Shown piece by piece: positions 26,226 to 35,623 of a stretch of DNA of 64,000 nucleotides. The stretch comes from Verrucomicrobiota bacterium (GTDB lineage Bacteria; Verrucomicrobiota; Verrucomicrobiia; Opitutales; Opitutaceae): assembly GCA_023399155.1 (NCBI GenBank), contig JAEWQP010000006.1:248001-312000 (forward strand), read 5' to 3'. The position numbers and the translations under genes were made by a program. Within the stretch, counting starts at the first letter, position 1, and the number at the start of each line of letters is the position of its first letter. The notes beneath the pieces are model-generated. The model did not search any database. It was not told the origin of the DNA and saw nothing but the letters and a program-made list of their open reading frames with translations.

Positions 26226-27334
26226 CGTGGCTTTCCGAATACGAGTCCGTGTGGGGGCCGCTGCGCCTCATGCGCTTCATCACCTTCCGCACCGTGGGCG
26301 CGGCCTGCACGGCCATGCTCATCGGGTTCGTCATCGGGCCGTGGTTGATCGCACACTTTCGTCGGCTCAAGTTCGGTCACGGGTACATCGACGACCGCAC
26401 GGGCGCGCTCGGTGCGACGTACTTCGACAAGAAGCACACGCCGACGATGGGCGGCCTGATCATTTTCTTTTCCGTCACGCTGGCCGGTGTGCTCTGGGCG
26501 GCGCCGAACGTCTGGGTGCTCACCGGGCTGCTCGTCTATTCCATCCTGACGGTGCCCGGCTTTCGCGACGACTACCTGAAGATCGTGCACAAGAACCGCG
26601 CCGGCATCGCCTCGCGCGAGAAGATTCTGTGGCAGTCGCTGGCGGCCGTGGCGGCGATGGCGACGCTCATCCTGCACCCGATCAGCGCGGATCCGATCCG
26701 AGAACTCTGGGTTCCCTTCCTGAAGTACCCGCTCATCACGGCGATGCCGGCGGTCCTCCTGCTCGGGCTGCTCTATCTCTGGATCGTGGGTTTCAGCAAC
26801 GCGATCAACCTCACCGACGGCCTCGATGGCCTCGCCACGGGATGCACGATCACGGTCGCGCTCGTCTTCGGCATCATGGCCTATGCGGCCGGCCACGCCA
26901 TCATCGCGGACTATCTTTTTATCAGCCATGTGCCGGGAACGGGGGAACTTGCGGTGCTTTGCGGCGCACTCATCGGCGCATGCATGGCGTTTCTCTGGTT
27001 CAATTCGCACCCGGCCGAGGTCTTCATGGGCGACACCGGCTCGCTCGCGCTCGGCGGCCTGATCGGGGTGATGGCCTTCATGATTCACCAGCCGGTCACA
27101 CTCGTGATCGTCGGCGGCGTGTTCGTGATGGAGGCCTGCTCGGTCATCATCCAGGTCTCGTGGTTCAAGCTCACCAAGCGCCGTTTCGGCGAGGGACGCC
27201 GCGTCTTCCTCATGGCGCCGATCCATCATCATTTCCAGAAGCGCGGCTGGCCGGAGACCAAGGTCGTGCTCCGCTTCTGGATCCTGTCGCTCGCCTGCGG
27301 TCTCGCCGGACTGGCGACACTCAAACTGCGCTGA
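26219..27334 (+). CDS. mraY: Phospho-MurNAc-pentapeptide translocase (lipid I synthase)
   Basis: 371 residues from ATG 26219, overlapping murF. It transfers phospho-MurNAc-pentapeptide to undecaprenyl phosphate at the inner membrane. About ten hydrophobic helices are visible. Catalytic or conserved residues include FDKKHTPTMGG, the Asp pair in GFRDDYLK (near residue 114), NAINLTDGLDGLA (near 197), FMGDTGSLALGG and the HHHF loop (APIHHHFQKRGW, near 334). Length and topology are normal. Confidence 0.96.
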   Translation: MLTWLSEYESVWGPLRLMRFITFRTVGAACTAMLIGFVIGPWLIAHFRRLKFGHGYIDDRTGALGATYFDKKHTPTMGGLIIFFSVTLAGVLWAAPNVWVLTGLLVYSILTVPGFRDDYLKIVHKNRAGIASREKILWQSLAAVAAMATLILHPISADPIRELWVPFLKYPLITAMPAVLLLGLLYLWIVGFSNAINLTDGLDGLATGCTITVALVFGIMAYAAGHAIIADYLFISHVPGTGELAVLCGALIGACMAFLWFNSHPAEVFMGDTGSLALGGLIGVMAFMIHQPVTLVIVGGVFVMEACSVIIQVSWFKLTKRRFGEGRRVFLMAPIHHHFQKRGWPETKVVLRFWILSLACGLAGLATLKLR

Positions 27335-27439
27335 AGCCACGCGTGAAAACCTCGCATCAACTTCCCTCGTTCGCAGCGGCCCGGCCGGAGGCCTGGCCCT
27401 ACCGTTCGGTCGCGAGCGATGCGTCGCCCGCGCCGCAAA

Positions 27440-27479
27440 CCTTCCGCCCTTCCGCCCTTCAGTCCTTCAGCCTTTCGCT
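27440..27479 (+). repeat. Five-unit 8-base tandem repeat just before murD
   Basis: Units from 27440 are CCTTCCGC, CCTTCCGC, CCTTCAGT, CCTTCAGC and CTTTCGCT. The array ends three bases before the murD GTG, so the leader is strongly pyrimidine-rich and has no Shine-Dalgarno sequence. It may be an expanded simple repeat or a leader element. Confidence 0.65.
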
Positions 27480-27482
27480 CTC

Positions 27483-28823
27483 GTGAAGCCCCGCGTTCCA
27501 GACTGGCTCATGCACCTGCTGCAGCGCCCCGCCGCCATCTTCGGCGCGGGTGTGAGCGGCCGGGGTGCGGCCGGGCTCATCCAGGCGCTCGGTGGTTCCG
27601 CGGTGATGTACGACCGCGAGGCGGAGCGTGCGACGCAGCGTGAGTTCACCGGCTCGCAGGCCGCCGGGCACGGCCTCGTGGTCTTGAGCCCCGGGTTTGC
27701 GCCCACGCACCCGTGGGTGCAGTTGGCGCGCTCGGCGGGCTGCGAGATCCTCGGCGAGGTCGACCTCGCCGCGCTGGCCTGGCCCGGGGAAATCATCGCG
27801 GTCACCGGCACGAACGGAAAGACCACGCTTACCGAATTGCTTACCCATGCCCTGCGCCAGGTCGGTCGCGACGCGCGGGCCGTGGGCAATGTGGGCGCCG
27901 CGTTCTGCGAGGCCTGGCGCACGCCGGCCACGCGCGAGTCGATCGCGGTATGCGAGATCAGCTCATTTCAGGCGGAGACGCTGCGCTTCCTGGAGGCGAA
28001 GGCCACGCTGTGGTCGAACTTCGCCGAGGATCATCTCGAGCGCCACGGCAGCATGCCGGAGTATTTCCGGGCCAAATACACGCTGGTGATGCGCACGCGC
28101 GGCGGCGCGGTGTTTTATGGCCCGTCCGTGCTCGCGGCCGCGCAGGAGCTGGGGTGCGAACTCCCGGCGGGCGGCTGCGTGCCCTTCGAGGAAACCGCGA
28201 TCGATCCTCGCGTGGCGGCGACGGTCTTTGGCCGGGCGCCGCAGCGGGAGAACTTTCTCCTCCTGCGCGCGCTCTGGAAACACCTGGGACTAGCGGAGGA
28301 GGCGCTGATCGAGGCGGTGGTGAGCTTTCGTCCCGGCGCCCACCGGCTTGCGTGCGTGGCGGAGGTCCGCGGTGTCGGCTACTGGAACGACTCTAAGGGT
28401 ACCAATTTTCACGCGGTCGAGGCGGCGCTCTCCGGGTTTGACCGGCCGGTCCTGTGGATTGGCGGAGGCCGCGCCAAGGGCGGCGACATCCCGGGTTTTG
28501 CGGCGCGCATCGCGACGCGCATTCGTCATGCATTTGTCATTGGCGATACCCGCGATATTCTTGCAGAAACATTCAGGCGCCTTGCGGTGACCGTGGTGGT
28601 TTGCGACACGCTGCGCGACGCAGTCGTACAAGCGCGGGACGCGGCGGTCGCCGGCGACCACGTGCTGCTCAGCCCGGGTTTCGCGAGCTTCGACATGTTC
28701 AAGGGCTATGATGATCGCGGACGCCAGTTCGAGGCCATCGTGGCCGATCTCGTTCGCGAGGCACGGAAGCCGCGCGACGCCTCTTCCTCTCCTTCAATTC
28801 CCGAAACTCTCTCCCTCTTATGA
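27483..28823 (+). CDS. murD: UDP-MurNAc-L-Ala:D-Glu ligase
   Basis: 446 residues from GTG 27483, the first start in frame after a pyrimidine-rich repeat. It adds D-glutamate to UDP-MurNAc-L-Ala. The N-terminal Rossmann-like domain contains AIFGAGVSGRGAAGL. The P-loop AVTGTNGKTTLTELL is near residue 106, WSNFAEDHLERHGS lies in the central domain, and NDSKGTNFHAVEAAL plus LLSPGFASFDMFKGYDDRG mark the C-terminal domain. The stop overlaps the LysM gene start (ATGA), so translation is likely coupled. It lies 148 bases from mraY. Confidence 0.95.
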   Translation: MKPRVPDWLMHLLQRPAAIFGAGVSGRGAAGLIQALGGSAVMYDREAERATQREFTGSQAAGHGLVVLSPGFAPTHPWVQLARSAGCEILGEVDLAALAWPGEIIAVTGTNGKTTLTELLTHALRQVGRDARAVGNVGAAFCEAWRTPATRESIAVCEISSFQAETLRFLEAKATLWSNFAEDHLERHGSMPEYFRAKYTLVMRTRGGAVFYGPSVLAAAQELGCELPAGGCVPFEETAIDPRVAATVFGRAPQRENFLLLRALWKHLGLAEEALIEAVVSFRPGAHRLACVAEVRGVGYWNDSKGTNFHAVEAALSGFDRPVLWIGGGRAKGGDIPGFAARIATRIRHAFVIGDTRDILAETFRRLAVTVVVCDTLRDAVVQARDAAVAGDHVLLSPGFASFDMFKGYDDRGRQFEAIVADLVREARKPRDASSSPSIPETLSLL

Positions 28824-29956
28824 GATTCCTGAAAATCCTCGGCATGGTGGTGGCGCTTCATGTGGTGCTGTTCACCATCTTCCTCCTCAGCCCGGGCTGC
28901 CAATCCAACCCGGCCACGCCCGCGCCCACGCCGGCGACTTCCGAGGCTGCGCCTCCAACGAGTTCCCTCGCGCCGATGCCCGTGGATGAGATGGGCAACT
29001 ACACGAGCCAGCCGGCCGCCTCCGGCGCTGGGTCGGTCAACCCGGTCTCGAGCACGATCAGCAGCGCGCCTCTCCCGGGATCCAGCGGCGATGCCGCGCG
29101 TTCGACACCCGCGCGCCCGCAGAATCCCGGATCCTACGTCAGCACCGGGAACCAGCCGCCGCCCGCCCTTAATCCGCCGCCGACCACCCATGTGATTCGC
29201 GCCGGTGACAATCTTGGGAAGATCGCCGCCCGCTACGGCACGTCGGTCTCCGCCCTGCAGCGGGCGAATCCCGGCATCAAGCCGCAGTCGTTGCGCGTGG
29301 GACAGCAGATCAAGCTTCCGGCCAACCTCACCGCGAGTCCGGATGCCGTTGCGTCCGAGCCTGCCGCGGCGATCGGCGGTGCACGCTACACGGTGAAGGC
29401 CGGCGACTCGCTTTCCGCCATCGCGGCGCGCAACGGCACCACCGTGACCGCGCTCCGGCAGGCCAACAACCTGCGCGGCGATACCATCCAGGTCGGCCAG
29501 GAAATCATCATCCCCGGCGTCGGGACCTCCGGCGCCTCGGCGAATCCGTCCCCCGGATACACGCCGCCCCCGGCCCCGACCCCGGCCCGCAGCGCGGGTA
29601 CGATCTCCGGCGACGCCTCCACCGCGACCGTCGAACATACGCTCAAGTCGGGCGAGACGCTCGGCGCCCTTGCCAGGCGCTACGGCGTCTCAACCGAGCA
29701 GATCATGGCGGCGAACAACATCGGCGATCCGCGCCGCATCCGTGCGGGCCAGAAGCTCATCATTCCCGGGCAGCGCGGCCCGGAGTCCGCGCCCGCCCAG
29801 GCGGGGCGCAGGCCGGCCCCGGCTCCGACGAACACACCGCCCGCCCAGGCATCCGAGCCGGCTCCCGAGCCGCTTCCCGAGCCCGAGCCGCTCCTGCCCG
29901 CCGACCTCACCGACGCCCCGCCCATCCCGGTCGACGAGCCCACGCCGACGCCCTGA
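28820..29956 (+). CDS. LysM-repeat peptidoglycan-binding protein (putative lipoprotein) inside dcw cluster
   Basis: 378 residues. The N-terminal hydrophobic segment ends in LLSPGCQSNP, where the Cys (about residue 32) could be a lipobox, though Pro at -2 is not ideal. A Pro/Thr/Ser-rich linker follows. Three LysM domains are visible at about 122-170 (HVIRAGDNLGKIAARYGTS), 187-233 (YTVKAGDSLSAIAARNGTT) and 270-317 (HTLKSGETLGALARRYGVS). The tail is Pro/Glu-rich. LysM binds GlcNAc in peptidoglycan, and there is no hydrolase domain. Overlap with murD and position before ftsW suggest a cell-wall or septum function not part of the standard dcw set. Confidence 0.85.
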   Translation: MRFLKILGMVVALHVVLFTIFLLSPGCQSNPATPAPTPATSEAAPPTSSLAPMPVDEMGNYTSQPAASGAGSVNPVSSTISSAPLPGSSGDAARSTPARPQNPGSYVSTGNQPPPALNPPPTTHVIRAGDNLGKIAARYGTSVSALQRANPGIKPQSLRVGQQIKLPANLTASPDAVASEPAAAIGGARYTVKAGDSLSAIAARNGTTVTALRQANNLRGDTIQVGQEIIIPGVGTSGASANPSPGYTPPPAPTPARSAGTISGDASTATVEHTLKSGETLGALARRYGVSTEQIMAANNIGDPRRIRAGQKLIIPGQRGPESAPAQAGRRPAPAPTNTPPAQASEPAPEPLPEPEPLLPADLTDAPPIPVDEPTPTP

Positions 29957-29983
29957 CCGGCCGTCTGTTGTATCCGCCCCGCG

Positions 29984-31171
29984 ATGACAGCCCCATCCGA
30001 AACCGCCCGGCGCCCGCGGCCCCCCCGTGGCGCGGCCCGCCTGCACCAGTTCGTCAATCCCGCCACGCTCATCCTCGTGGCGGCGGTGGCGCTCACGGTG
30101 CTGGGCGTGACCGTGCTGTTCAGCGCGAGCATGTCGATCCGCACGGATCCGTACTTCTTCGTGCGGCGGCAGATCTGCTTCGTGGGCGCGGCGCTGTTGA
30201 TCGGTTTCCTTGCCGCACGGCTCAACTTCGAGCGTCTGCGCGGCCTGACCTGGTGGCTCGTGGGCATCATCGGCGTCGGGCTTCTCCTGGTCCTCGTGCC
30301 GGGTATCGGCATCGAGGTGAACGGCAGTCGCCGCTGGTTCGAGTTCGGGCCGGTGCGCCTGCAGGTTTCCGACTGCGCGAAGGTGGCCATGGTCTTCGCC
30401 CTGGCACACTACCTGGCGAACACCCAGAAGGACATCGGCCGGTTTTTGCAGGGCTTTGTCTACCCGCTCGGCGGTGTGGCCCTGTGCGCGCTGCTCATCC
30501 TGCTCGAGCCCGACTTCGGCACCGCGATGCTCGTGGGCGCGGTCGGCGTGACGATGCTCTGGCTCGCCGGTGCGCGGCTCCTCTATCTCATTCCCAGCGT
30601 TCTGCTCGGTGCCGCCGCGCTCGGCGTGGCCATCCTGCACAACCCGGTGCGCCTGGCGCGGATCACGTCGTTTCTCGACGTCGAGGCCAACCGCAGTGAT
30701 GGCGCCTACCAGCTCTGGCAGGCGATCCTCGCCTTTGGCGCCGGCGGCGTCCAGGGCGTCGGCATCGGCAACGGACGGCAGCAGATGGCGTTTTTGCCGG
30801 AGGCGCACACCGACTTCATCTTCGCGATCGTGGGCGAGGAACTCGGCCTGGCCGTGACCCTCGGGGTCGTGATCGTTTTCGCCCTGATCTTTCTCGCCGG
30901 CATCATGCACATGCGCCGCGCGCCGAATCTCTTCCAGTACCTGCTCGTGGGCGGGTGCCTCATGCTTCTGACGCTCCAGGCCATCATCAACCTGGGCGTG
31001 GTGACCGGGCTGCTTCCGACAAAGGGCATGTCCCTGCCGTTCATCAGCTACGGCGGGTCGAATCTGCTCCTCATGGCCACGATCGTGGGGGTGATGCTCA
31101 ACACGCAGACGGCGTGGTCGCGCCCCCTGCTGCGCGATCGCGACACGGAATTCAAGGAGGTGGCCGCGTGA
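29984..31171 (+). CDS. ftsW: SEDS peptidoglycan glycosyltransferase FtsW
   Basis: 395 residues with about ten transmembrane helices. It polymerises lipid II glycan strands at the septum together with FtsI. Visible SEDS features are VLFSASMSI after the first helix, GSRRWFEFGPVRLQVSDCAKVAMV, the LLEPDFGTAMLVG motif with its conserved Asp, and GLLPTKGMSLPFISYGGSNLL near the end. Position between murD/LysM and murG indicates FtsW rather than RodA. The murG start overlaps its stop (GTGA). Confidence 0.94.
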   Translation: MTAPSETARRPRPPRGAARLHQFVNPATLILVAAVALTVLGVTVLFSASMSIRTDPYFFVRRQICFVGAALLIGFLAARLNFERLRGLTWWLVGIIGVGLLLVLVPGIGIEVNGSRRWFEFGPVRLQVSDCAKVAMVFALAHYLANTQKDIGRFLQGFVYPLGGVALCALLILLEPDFGTAMLVGAVGVTMLWLAGARLLYLIPSVLLGAAALGVAILHNPVRLARITSFLDVEANRSDGAYQLWQAILAFGAGGVQGVGIGNGRQQMAFLPEAHTDFIFAIVGEELGLAVTLGVVIVFALIFLAGIMHMRRAPNLFQYLLVGGCLMLLTLQAIINLGVVTGLLPTKGMSLPFISYGGSNLLLMATIVGVMLNTQTAWSRPLLRDRDTEFKEVAA

Positions 31172-32301
31172 GCCACCGCTTCCTCCTCGCCTGCGGCGGC
31201 ACGGGCGGCCACCTCTCGCCCGGTATCGCCCTGGCGGAGACGCTCACGGCGCGGGGCCATCGCTGTACGCTGCTCATCAGCAGCAAGCAGATCGACGCGC
31301 GCCTGGGGCGGAAGTACGCGAACCTGGAGTTCGTGCGCATGCCCGGAACTGGATTCTCGCTCAATCCTGTGCGCTTCGCGCGCTTCATCTCGAGCCAGGC
31401 GAGCGCGGCCGCATTCTCCACTCGGCTGCTGCGCCGGCTGAGGCCGGATTTCGTCATCGGCTTCGGCGGATTCACCACCGCGGCCGTGGCCTATGCCGCG
31501 CGTGCGCTCGGCGTGCCCGTCGCCCTGCACGAGGCCAATCGTGTACCCGGTCGCGCCATACGATTCGCCGGCGCGATCGCGCGCCGCGTCTACCTTCCGC
31601 CCGGAGTCGGCGGTGGCCGCCTTCGCGCCTCCGTCGTGCGCCACTGCGGGCTGCCGGTGCGGCGCGAACTCGTCCGCCTGCCGCGGGGGCGCGCACGGGC
31701 CGCCCTCGGCATCAATCCCGAGGCGAGGACGCTCGTCGTGCTCGGCGGCAGCCAGGGCGCGCGTCCCCTCAACGACTGGGTCACGGGCGCCCTGCCGCAG
31801 CTGGCGCAGGATGGCATCCAGGTGGTGTGCGTGACGGGTCCCCGGGGCGGGGCCACCGCGGGATCGGTCGAGCATCCCGGACCGGATGGACGCCCGGTGC
31901 GCACGAGTTTCATCCCGTTCTGCGACGACATGGCCACGCTTCTTTCCGCCGCGGACCTCGTGGTGTCGCGCTCCGGCGCGGGCACGATCGCGGAACTGGT
32001 CCGCATGCACGTGCCGGCGATCCTGGTGCCCTTCCCCGAGGCGGCGGACAACCACCAGGAGTTCAACGCCCGTTTCTTCGAGCAGCAGGGCGGGGGATTC
32101 GTCGTGATGCAGCCCTACCTCGGCGACCTGGCCCGCGAGGTTCGGGAAGTCCTGTTCAACGACTGGCTGCTGTCACAGTTTCGCCACAACCTGCACCGGC
32201 TGGATCGGGACGACCCGGCCGAATTCATCGCGGATGACCTCGCGCGCGAGTTGCGCGAGATCGACATCGCCGCGACGCGGCCGCGGGAGGTCCACGCGTG
32301 A
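31168..32301 (+). CDS. murG: Lipid II synthase (GlcNAc transferase MurG)
   Basis: 377 residues from GTG 31168, preceded by AAGGAGG at ideal distance. The longer frame lies inside ftsW. It adds GlcNAc to lipid I at the inner face of the membrane. The N-terminal glycine loop (LLACGGTGGHLSPGIALAE) binds the lipid-linked acceptor, with a second G-loop region at VIGFGGFTTAAVAYAARALGVP. The C-terminal GT-B domain has VLGGSQGARPLND and VSRSGAGTIAEL, the UDP-GlcNAc site, followed by VPFPEAADNHQEFNA. The gene overlaps both neighbours. Confidence 0.95.
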   Translation: MSHRFLLACGGTGGHLSPGIALAETLTARGHRCTLLISSKQIDARLGRKYANLEFVRMPGTGFSLNPVRFARFISSQASAAAFSTRLLRRLRPDFVIGFGGFTTAAVAYAARALGVPVALHEANRVPGRAIRFAGAIARRVYLPPGVGGGRLRASVVRHCGLPVRRELVRLPRGRARAALGINPEARTLVVLGGSQGARPLNDWVTGALPQLAQDGIQVVCVTGPRGGATAGSVEHPGPDGRPVRTSFIPFCDDMATLLSAADLVVSRSGAGTIAELVRMHVPAILVPFPEAADNHQEFNARFFEQQGGGFVVMQPYLGDLAREVREVLFNDWLLSQFRHNLHRLDRDDPAEFIADDLARELREIDIAATRPREVHA

Positions 32302-34658
32302 CCGACGCTCCGCAGACCGCTTCCTCTTCCGCGGCTGCGGACCTGCCGCCGCCGGGATCGCGCCTCCACCTCGTGGGCGTGTGTGGCATGGGCATGGCTC
32401 CGCTCGCGCTCGCGCTGACGGCGGCGGGCTGGCGGGTGAGCGGCGAGGACAAGCACTGGCCGGACGAAGTCGCGATCTGGCTCCAGCGCGCGGGCGTCGA
32501 GCGTCGCGCCACCGGCGAACTTCCCGCCGACACGCGGCTGGTGATCCATTCCTCGGCGGTCGCCGCCGCGCACCCCACGCGGGCGGCGGCAGTCGCGCGG
32601 GGCGTCGCCACCATGCGACGCGGCCTCGCATTGTCGTGCCTCGTGCGGGCCCGGCCGTTGATCGCCATTTGCGGTTCGCACGGCAAGACCACCACCACGG
32701 CGATGCTGGCGTGGGCGCTGCGCAGCGCCGGCGTGGAGGCGGATTTTCTCCTCGGAGGACTCTTCGCGGGCAACATCATCGCCCCCGCCCACTGGAAGGG
32801 CCGCGGCTGGGTCGTGGCCGAGATCGACGAGAGCGACGGCACCATCGAGCACTTCAATCCGGCGATCACGCTTTGCGTGAACGTCGATTGGGATCATCCC
32901 GATCAGTACCGCGACCGCGCCGCCATTCATCGTGCGTTCGCCGAGCTGGCGGAGCGCACAACTCAGGCGGTGTTTTTCTGCGCGAGCTGCGCGAGTTCGC
33001 GCGAGGTGTTCACCACGCGCCGCTGTGCGGCCGAGGCGATCAGCTTCGGCGAGGGGGGCGACTATGCCCTCGCCGGCGCGGTGGATGCGGCCCCGGCTCC
33101 GGGGCAGGTGCTCACACTGGGTGGACGCTTTTCAGCGCAGCCGTTCGAGGCTGCGCTTCCGGTTGCCGGACACTTCAATGCAGTCAATGCCACGGCGGCG
33201 CTCGCGATTGCGGCGCACGTGGGCGCCGAGGGCGCGGCGGACCTGTTGCGCACCTTTCCGGGCGTGCGTCGGCGCCAGGGACTGCTCCTTCAGCGCGGCG
33301 CCCTGTCGGTGATCGAGGACTACGCGCATCATCCGGCGGAAATCGAGCCCTTGTTGCGCGCCATGCGTGCACGCACCAGCCGGCGGCTGGTGGCGGTGTT
33401 CCAGCCTCATCGTCACTCGCGCACGGCGCAGTTTGCCGACGCGTTCGCCCGCGTCCTTGCCTCGGCCGATCGCGTCTGGCTGCTCGAGGTCTATGCGGCG
33501 GGCGAGGCGCCCGTGCCGGGCGGCGAGTCGGCTGACGTGCTTGCAGCGCTGCGTGCACGGCCGGGTGCGCCCGAGGCGGACCTGCTCACCGATGCGGCTG
33601 CCGCGCCCGCGACGATCCTCGCGGGGCTGCAGGCGGATGATCGCCTCGTCTTCATCGGCGCCGGCGACATCGACGCGGTCGCGCGTGCCACGGTCGCACG
33701 GCTCGCCGCGTGCGAGCTTCCGAGTTGGAGCGAGGCGTTCGTGGCGGACGTGCGCGCGAAGCTCGCGCCCGAGACGATCTTGCGCGCGGACGAACCGCTC
33801 GGCGCCAAGACGACCATGCGCGTCGGCGGGGCGGCCGAGCTCTATGCCGAGCCGGCCTCGACGGCGGATCTCCAGGTGCTCCTCGTCGCGGCTCGCCGTG
33901 CCTGCGTGCCGGTGCACCTGCTCGGGCGCGGCTCGAATCTCATCATCCCGGATGACGGCGTGCGTGGACTCGTCGTGCGCCTGCAGCATCCGCATTTCGC
34001 GAGGTTCGCCTGCCTCGGACCGGGACGGTACTGGGCGGGCGCCGGGCTGCGGCTCAAGGAGCTGTGCGGCATGGCGGCGCGGATGGGCGAGGGCGGATTC
34101 GAGTTTCTCGAGGGCATACCCGGCACGGTCGGCGGGGCGTTGCGGATGAATGCGGGCGCGATGGGCGGCTGGATGTTCGAGCGCGTCGAGCAGGTTCATC
34201 TCCTCGCGCTCGATGGCACGCTGCAGATCGTGCGGCGCGAGGACATGCACGTCGCCTACCGCACGTGCGCGGAACTCGAGAGTGCGATCGCGCTCGGCGC
34301 AGTGCTTGTGGCGCGCTCGCGCGAGGAGAGCGCGGCGATCCGCGCGAGGATCACCGCCTATCAGGAAAAACGCCAGGCGAGCCAGCCGCGCGAACCGAGT
34401 GCGGGATGCATTTTCAGAAATCCGCCGGGCGGCTCCGCAGGTCGGATCATCGATGAACTCGGGCTCAAGGGCCTGCGCATCGGCGATGCCGAAGTGTCGA
34501 CCGTGCATGGCAACTTCATCATCAACCGCGGCCAGGCCACCGGCTCGGACGTGATCGCCCTCGTGCGCCGCGTGCGCGACGAGGTGCGGCGGCGTCGCCA
34601 GATCGAGCTGGAGCCCGAGGTGCTCCTCTATGGCCGCACGTGGAAGGACGTGCTGTGA
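32298..34658 (+). CDS. murC-murB: MurC-MurB fusion: UDP-MurNAc:L-Ala ligase / UDP-MurNAc dehydrogenase
   Basis: 786 residues from GTG 32298. Residues 1 to about 470 are MurC: LHLVGVCGMGMAPLALAL at the N-terminus, P-loop CGSHGKTTTTAM near residue 126, EIDESDGTIEHFNP, and DYAHHPAEIEPLL. Residues from about 485 are MurB, the FAD-dependent UDP-GlcNAc-enolpyruvate reductase: KTTMRVGGAAELYAEP, LGRGSNLIIPDDGV, FEFLEGIPGTVGGALRMNAGAMGG, and SAGCIFRNP. In the last motif Cys replaces the more common Ser, as in many type II MurBs. Two consecutive steps (reduction to UDP-MurNAc, then L-Ala addition) are thus on one chain. It overlaps murG and ddl by four bases each. Confidence 0.95.
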   Translation: MTDAPQTASSSAAADLPPPGSRLHLVGVCGMGMAPLALALTAAGWRVSGEDKHWPDEVAIWLQRAGVERRATGELPADTRLVIHSSAVAAAHPTRAAAVARGVATMRRGLALSCLVRARPLIAICGSHGKTTTTAMLAWALRSAGVEADFLLGGLFAGNIIAPAHWKGRGWVVAEIDESDGTIEHFNPAITLCVNVDWDHPDQYRDRAAIHRAFAELAERTTQAVFFCASCASSREVFTTRRCAAEAISFGEGGDYALAGAVDAAPAPGQVLTLGGRFSAQPFEAALPVAGHFNAVNATAALAIAAHVGAEGAADLLRTFPGVRRRQGLLLQRGALSVIEDYAHHPAEIEPLLRAMRARTSRRLVAVFQPHRHSRTAQFADAFARVLASADRVWLLEVYAAGEAPVPGGESADVLAALRARPGAPEADLLTDAAAAPATILAGLQADDRLVFIGAGDIDAVARATVARLAACELPSWSEAFVADVRAKLAPETILRADEPLGAKTTMRVGGAAELYAEPASTADLQVLLVAARRACVPVHLLGRGSNLIIPDDGVRGLVVRLQHPHFARFACLGPGRYWAGAGLRLKELCGMAARMGEGGFEFLEGIPGTVGGALRMNAGAMGGWMFERVEQVHLLALDGTLQIVRREDMHVAYRTCAELESAIALGAVLVARSREESAAIRARITAYQEKRQASQPREPSAGCIFRNPPGGSAGRIIDELGLKGLRIGDAEVSTVHGNFIINRGQATGSDVIALVRRVRDEVRRRRQIELEPEVLLYGRTWKDVL

Positions 34659-35623
34659 ATCCCAACTCCGATCCCATCATCGCCGTGTTTCGCGGCGGCG
34701 TTTCCGCCGAGCGCGAGGTCTCGCTCGGCTCGGGCAAGGCCGCCCTTGAGTCGCTGCGCCGCGTGTATGCGCGCGTGGAGGACTACATCATCGACACGCA
34801 GGCGGTGCCGCCGCAGGTCGGAGCCTCGACGCACGTCGTGTTTTCGACGCTCCACGGCGTCTTTGGCGAGGACGGCGGCATGCAGCGCCTCCTCGAGGCG
34901 CGGGGCATCTCGTTCGCCGGCTGCGACGCAGCGTCGAGCGCGTTGAGCTTCGACAAGCAGCGCACCAAGCAGACGTGCGCCGCTGCCGGCGTGCCCGTGG
35001 CGCGGGGCATCCTTGCCACGCGCGCCGACGCCGCGCAGGCCGCGGCGATCATCGCCGATCTCGGACCGGACCTCGTGGTCAAGCCGAACTGCCAGGGCAG
35101 CAGCGTGGGACTGTTCTTCGTGAAGGACGCCGCCGCCCTGGCCGGTGCGCTCGCCAGCGCGGGCGACGACGGGTGCATCGTGGAACAGCGCATCGCCGGC
35201 ACCGAGGTGACGGTGGGCGTGCTCGACGGCGAGGCGATGGCCGTGGTGGAGATCGTGCCGGCGAGCGGCACGTTTGACTACACGAGCAAATACACGAAGG
35301 GCCTCACTGAATACTTCGCCCCGGCGCGCCTGGACGCCGCGCTCACCGCGCGACTGCAGCACCACGCGGCCACCGCATTCTCCGCGTGTCAGTGCCGCGA
35401 CTACGCGCGCATCGATTTCATGATTGGCAATCGGGACAACCCGGTGATGCTGGAGATCAACACACTCCCTGGTTTGAAGGAGACGAGTCTTCTCCCCATG
35501 AGCGCGCGTGTGGTCGGGCTTGATTTCGACGCGCTGCTCGCACGCATGACCCGACCCGCCATCGACCGCTTCCGCGCGGTCAGCCGCAGCGCCGGCGCAT
35601 CGGTCGCCACCTCGAACCGATGA
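34655..35623 (+). CDS. ddl: D-alanine-D-alanine ligase
   Basis: 322 residues from GTG 34655, overlapping the murC-murB stop. It makes the D-Ala-D-Ala dipeptide used by MurF. The N-terminal domain shows VFRGGVSAEREVSLGSG and HGVFGEDGGMQRLLE. The ATP-grasp part shows DLVVKPNCQGSSVGLFFVKD, EQRIAGTEVTVGVLDGE and a metal-binding end with RIDFMIG and MLEINTLPGLKETSLLP. Length and motifs are normal. The ATGA at its stop starts ftsQ. Confidence 0.95.
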   Translation: MNPNSDPIIAVFRGGVSAEREVSLGSGKAALESLRRVYARVEDYIIDTQAVPPQVGASTHVVFSTLHGVFGEDGGMQRLLEARGISFAGCDAASSALSFDKQRTKQTCAAAGVPVARGILATRADAAQAAAIIADLGPDLVVKPNCQGSSVGLFFVKDAAALAGALASAGDDGCIVEQRIAGTEVTVGVLDGEAMAVVEIVPASGTFDYTSKYTKGLTEYFAPARLDAALTARLQHHAATAFSACQCRDYARIDFMIGNRDNPVMLEINTLPGLKETSLLPMSARVVGLDFDALLARMTRPAIDRFRAVSRSAGASVATSNR

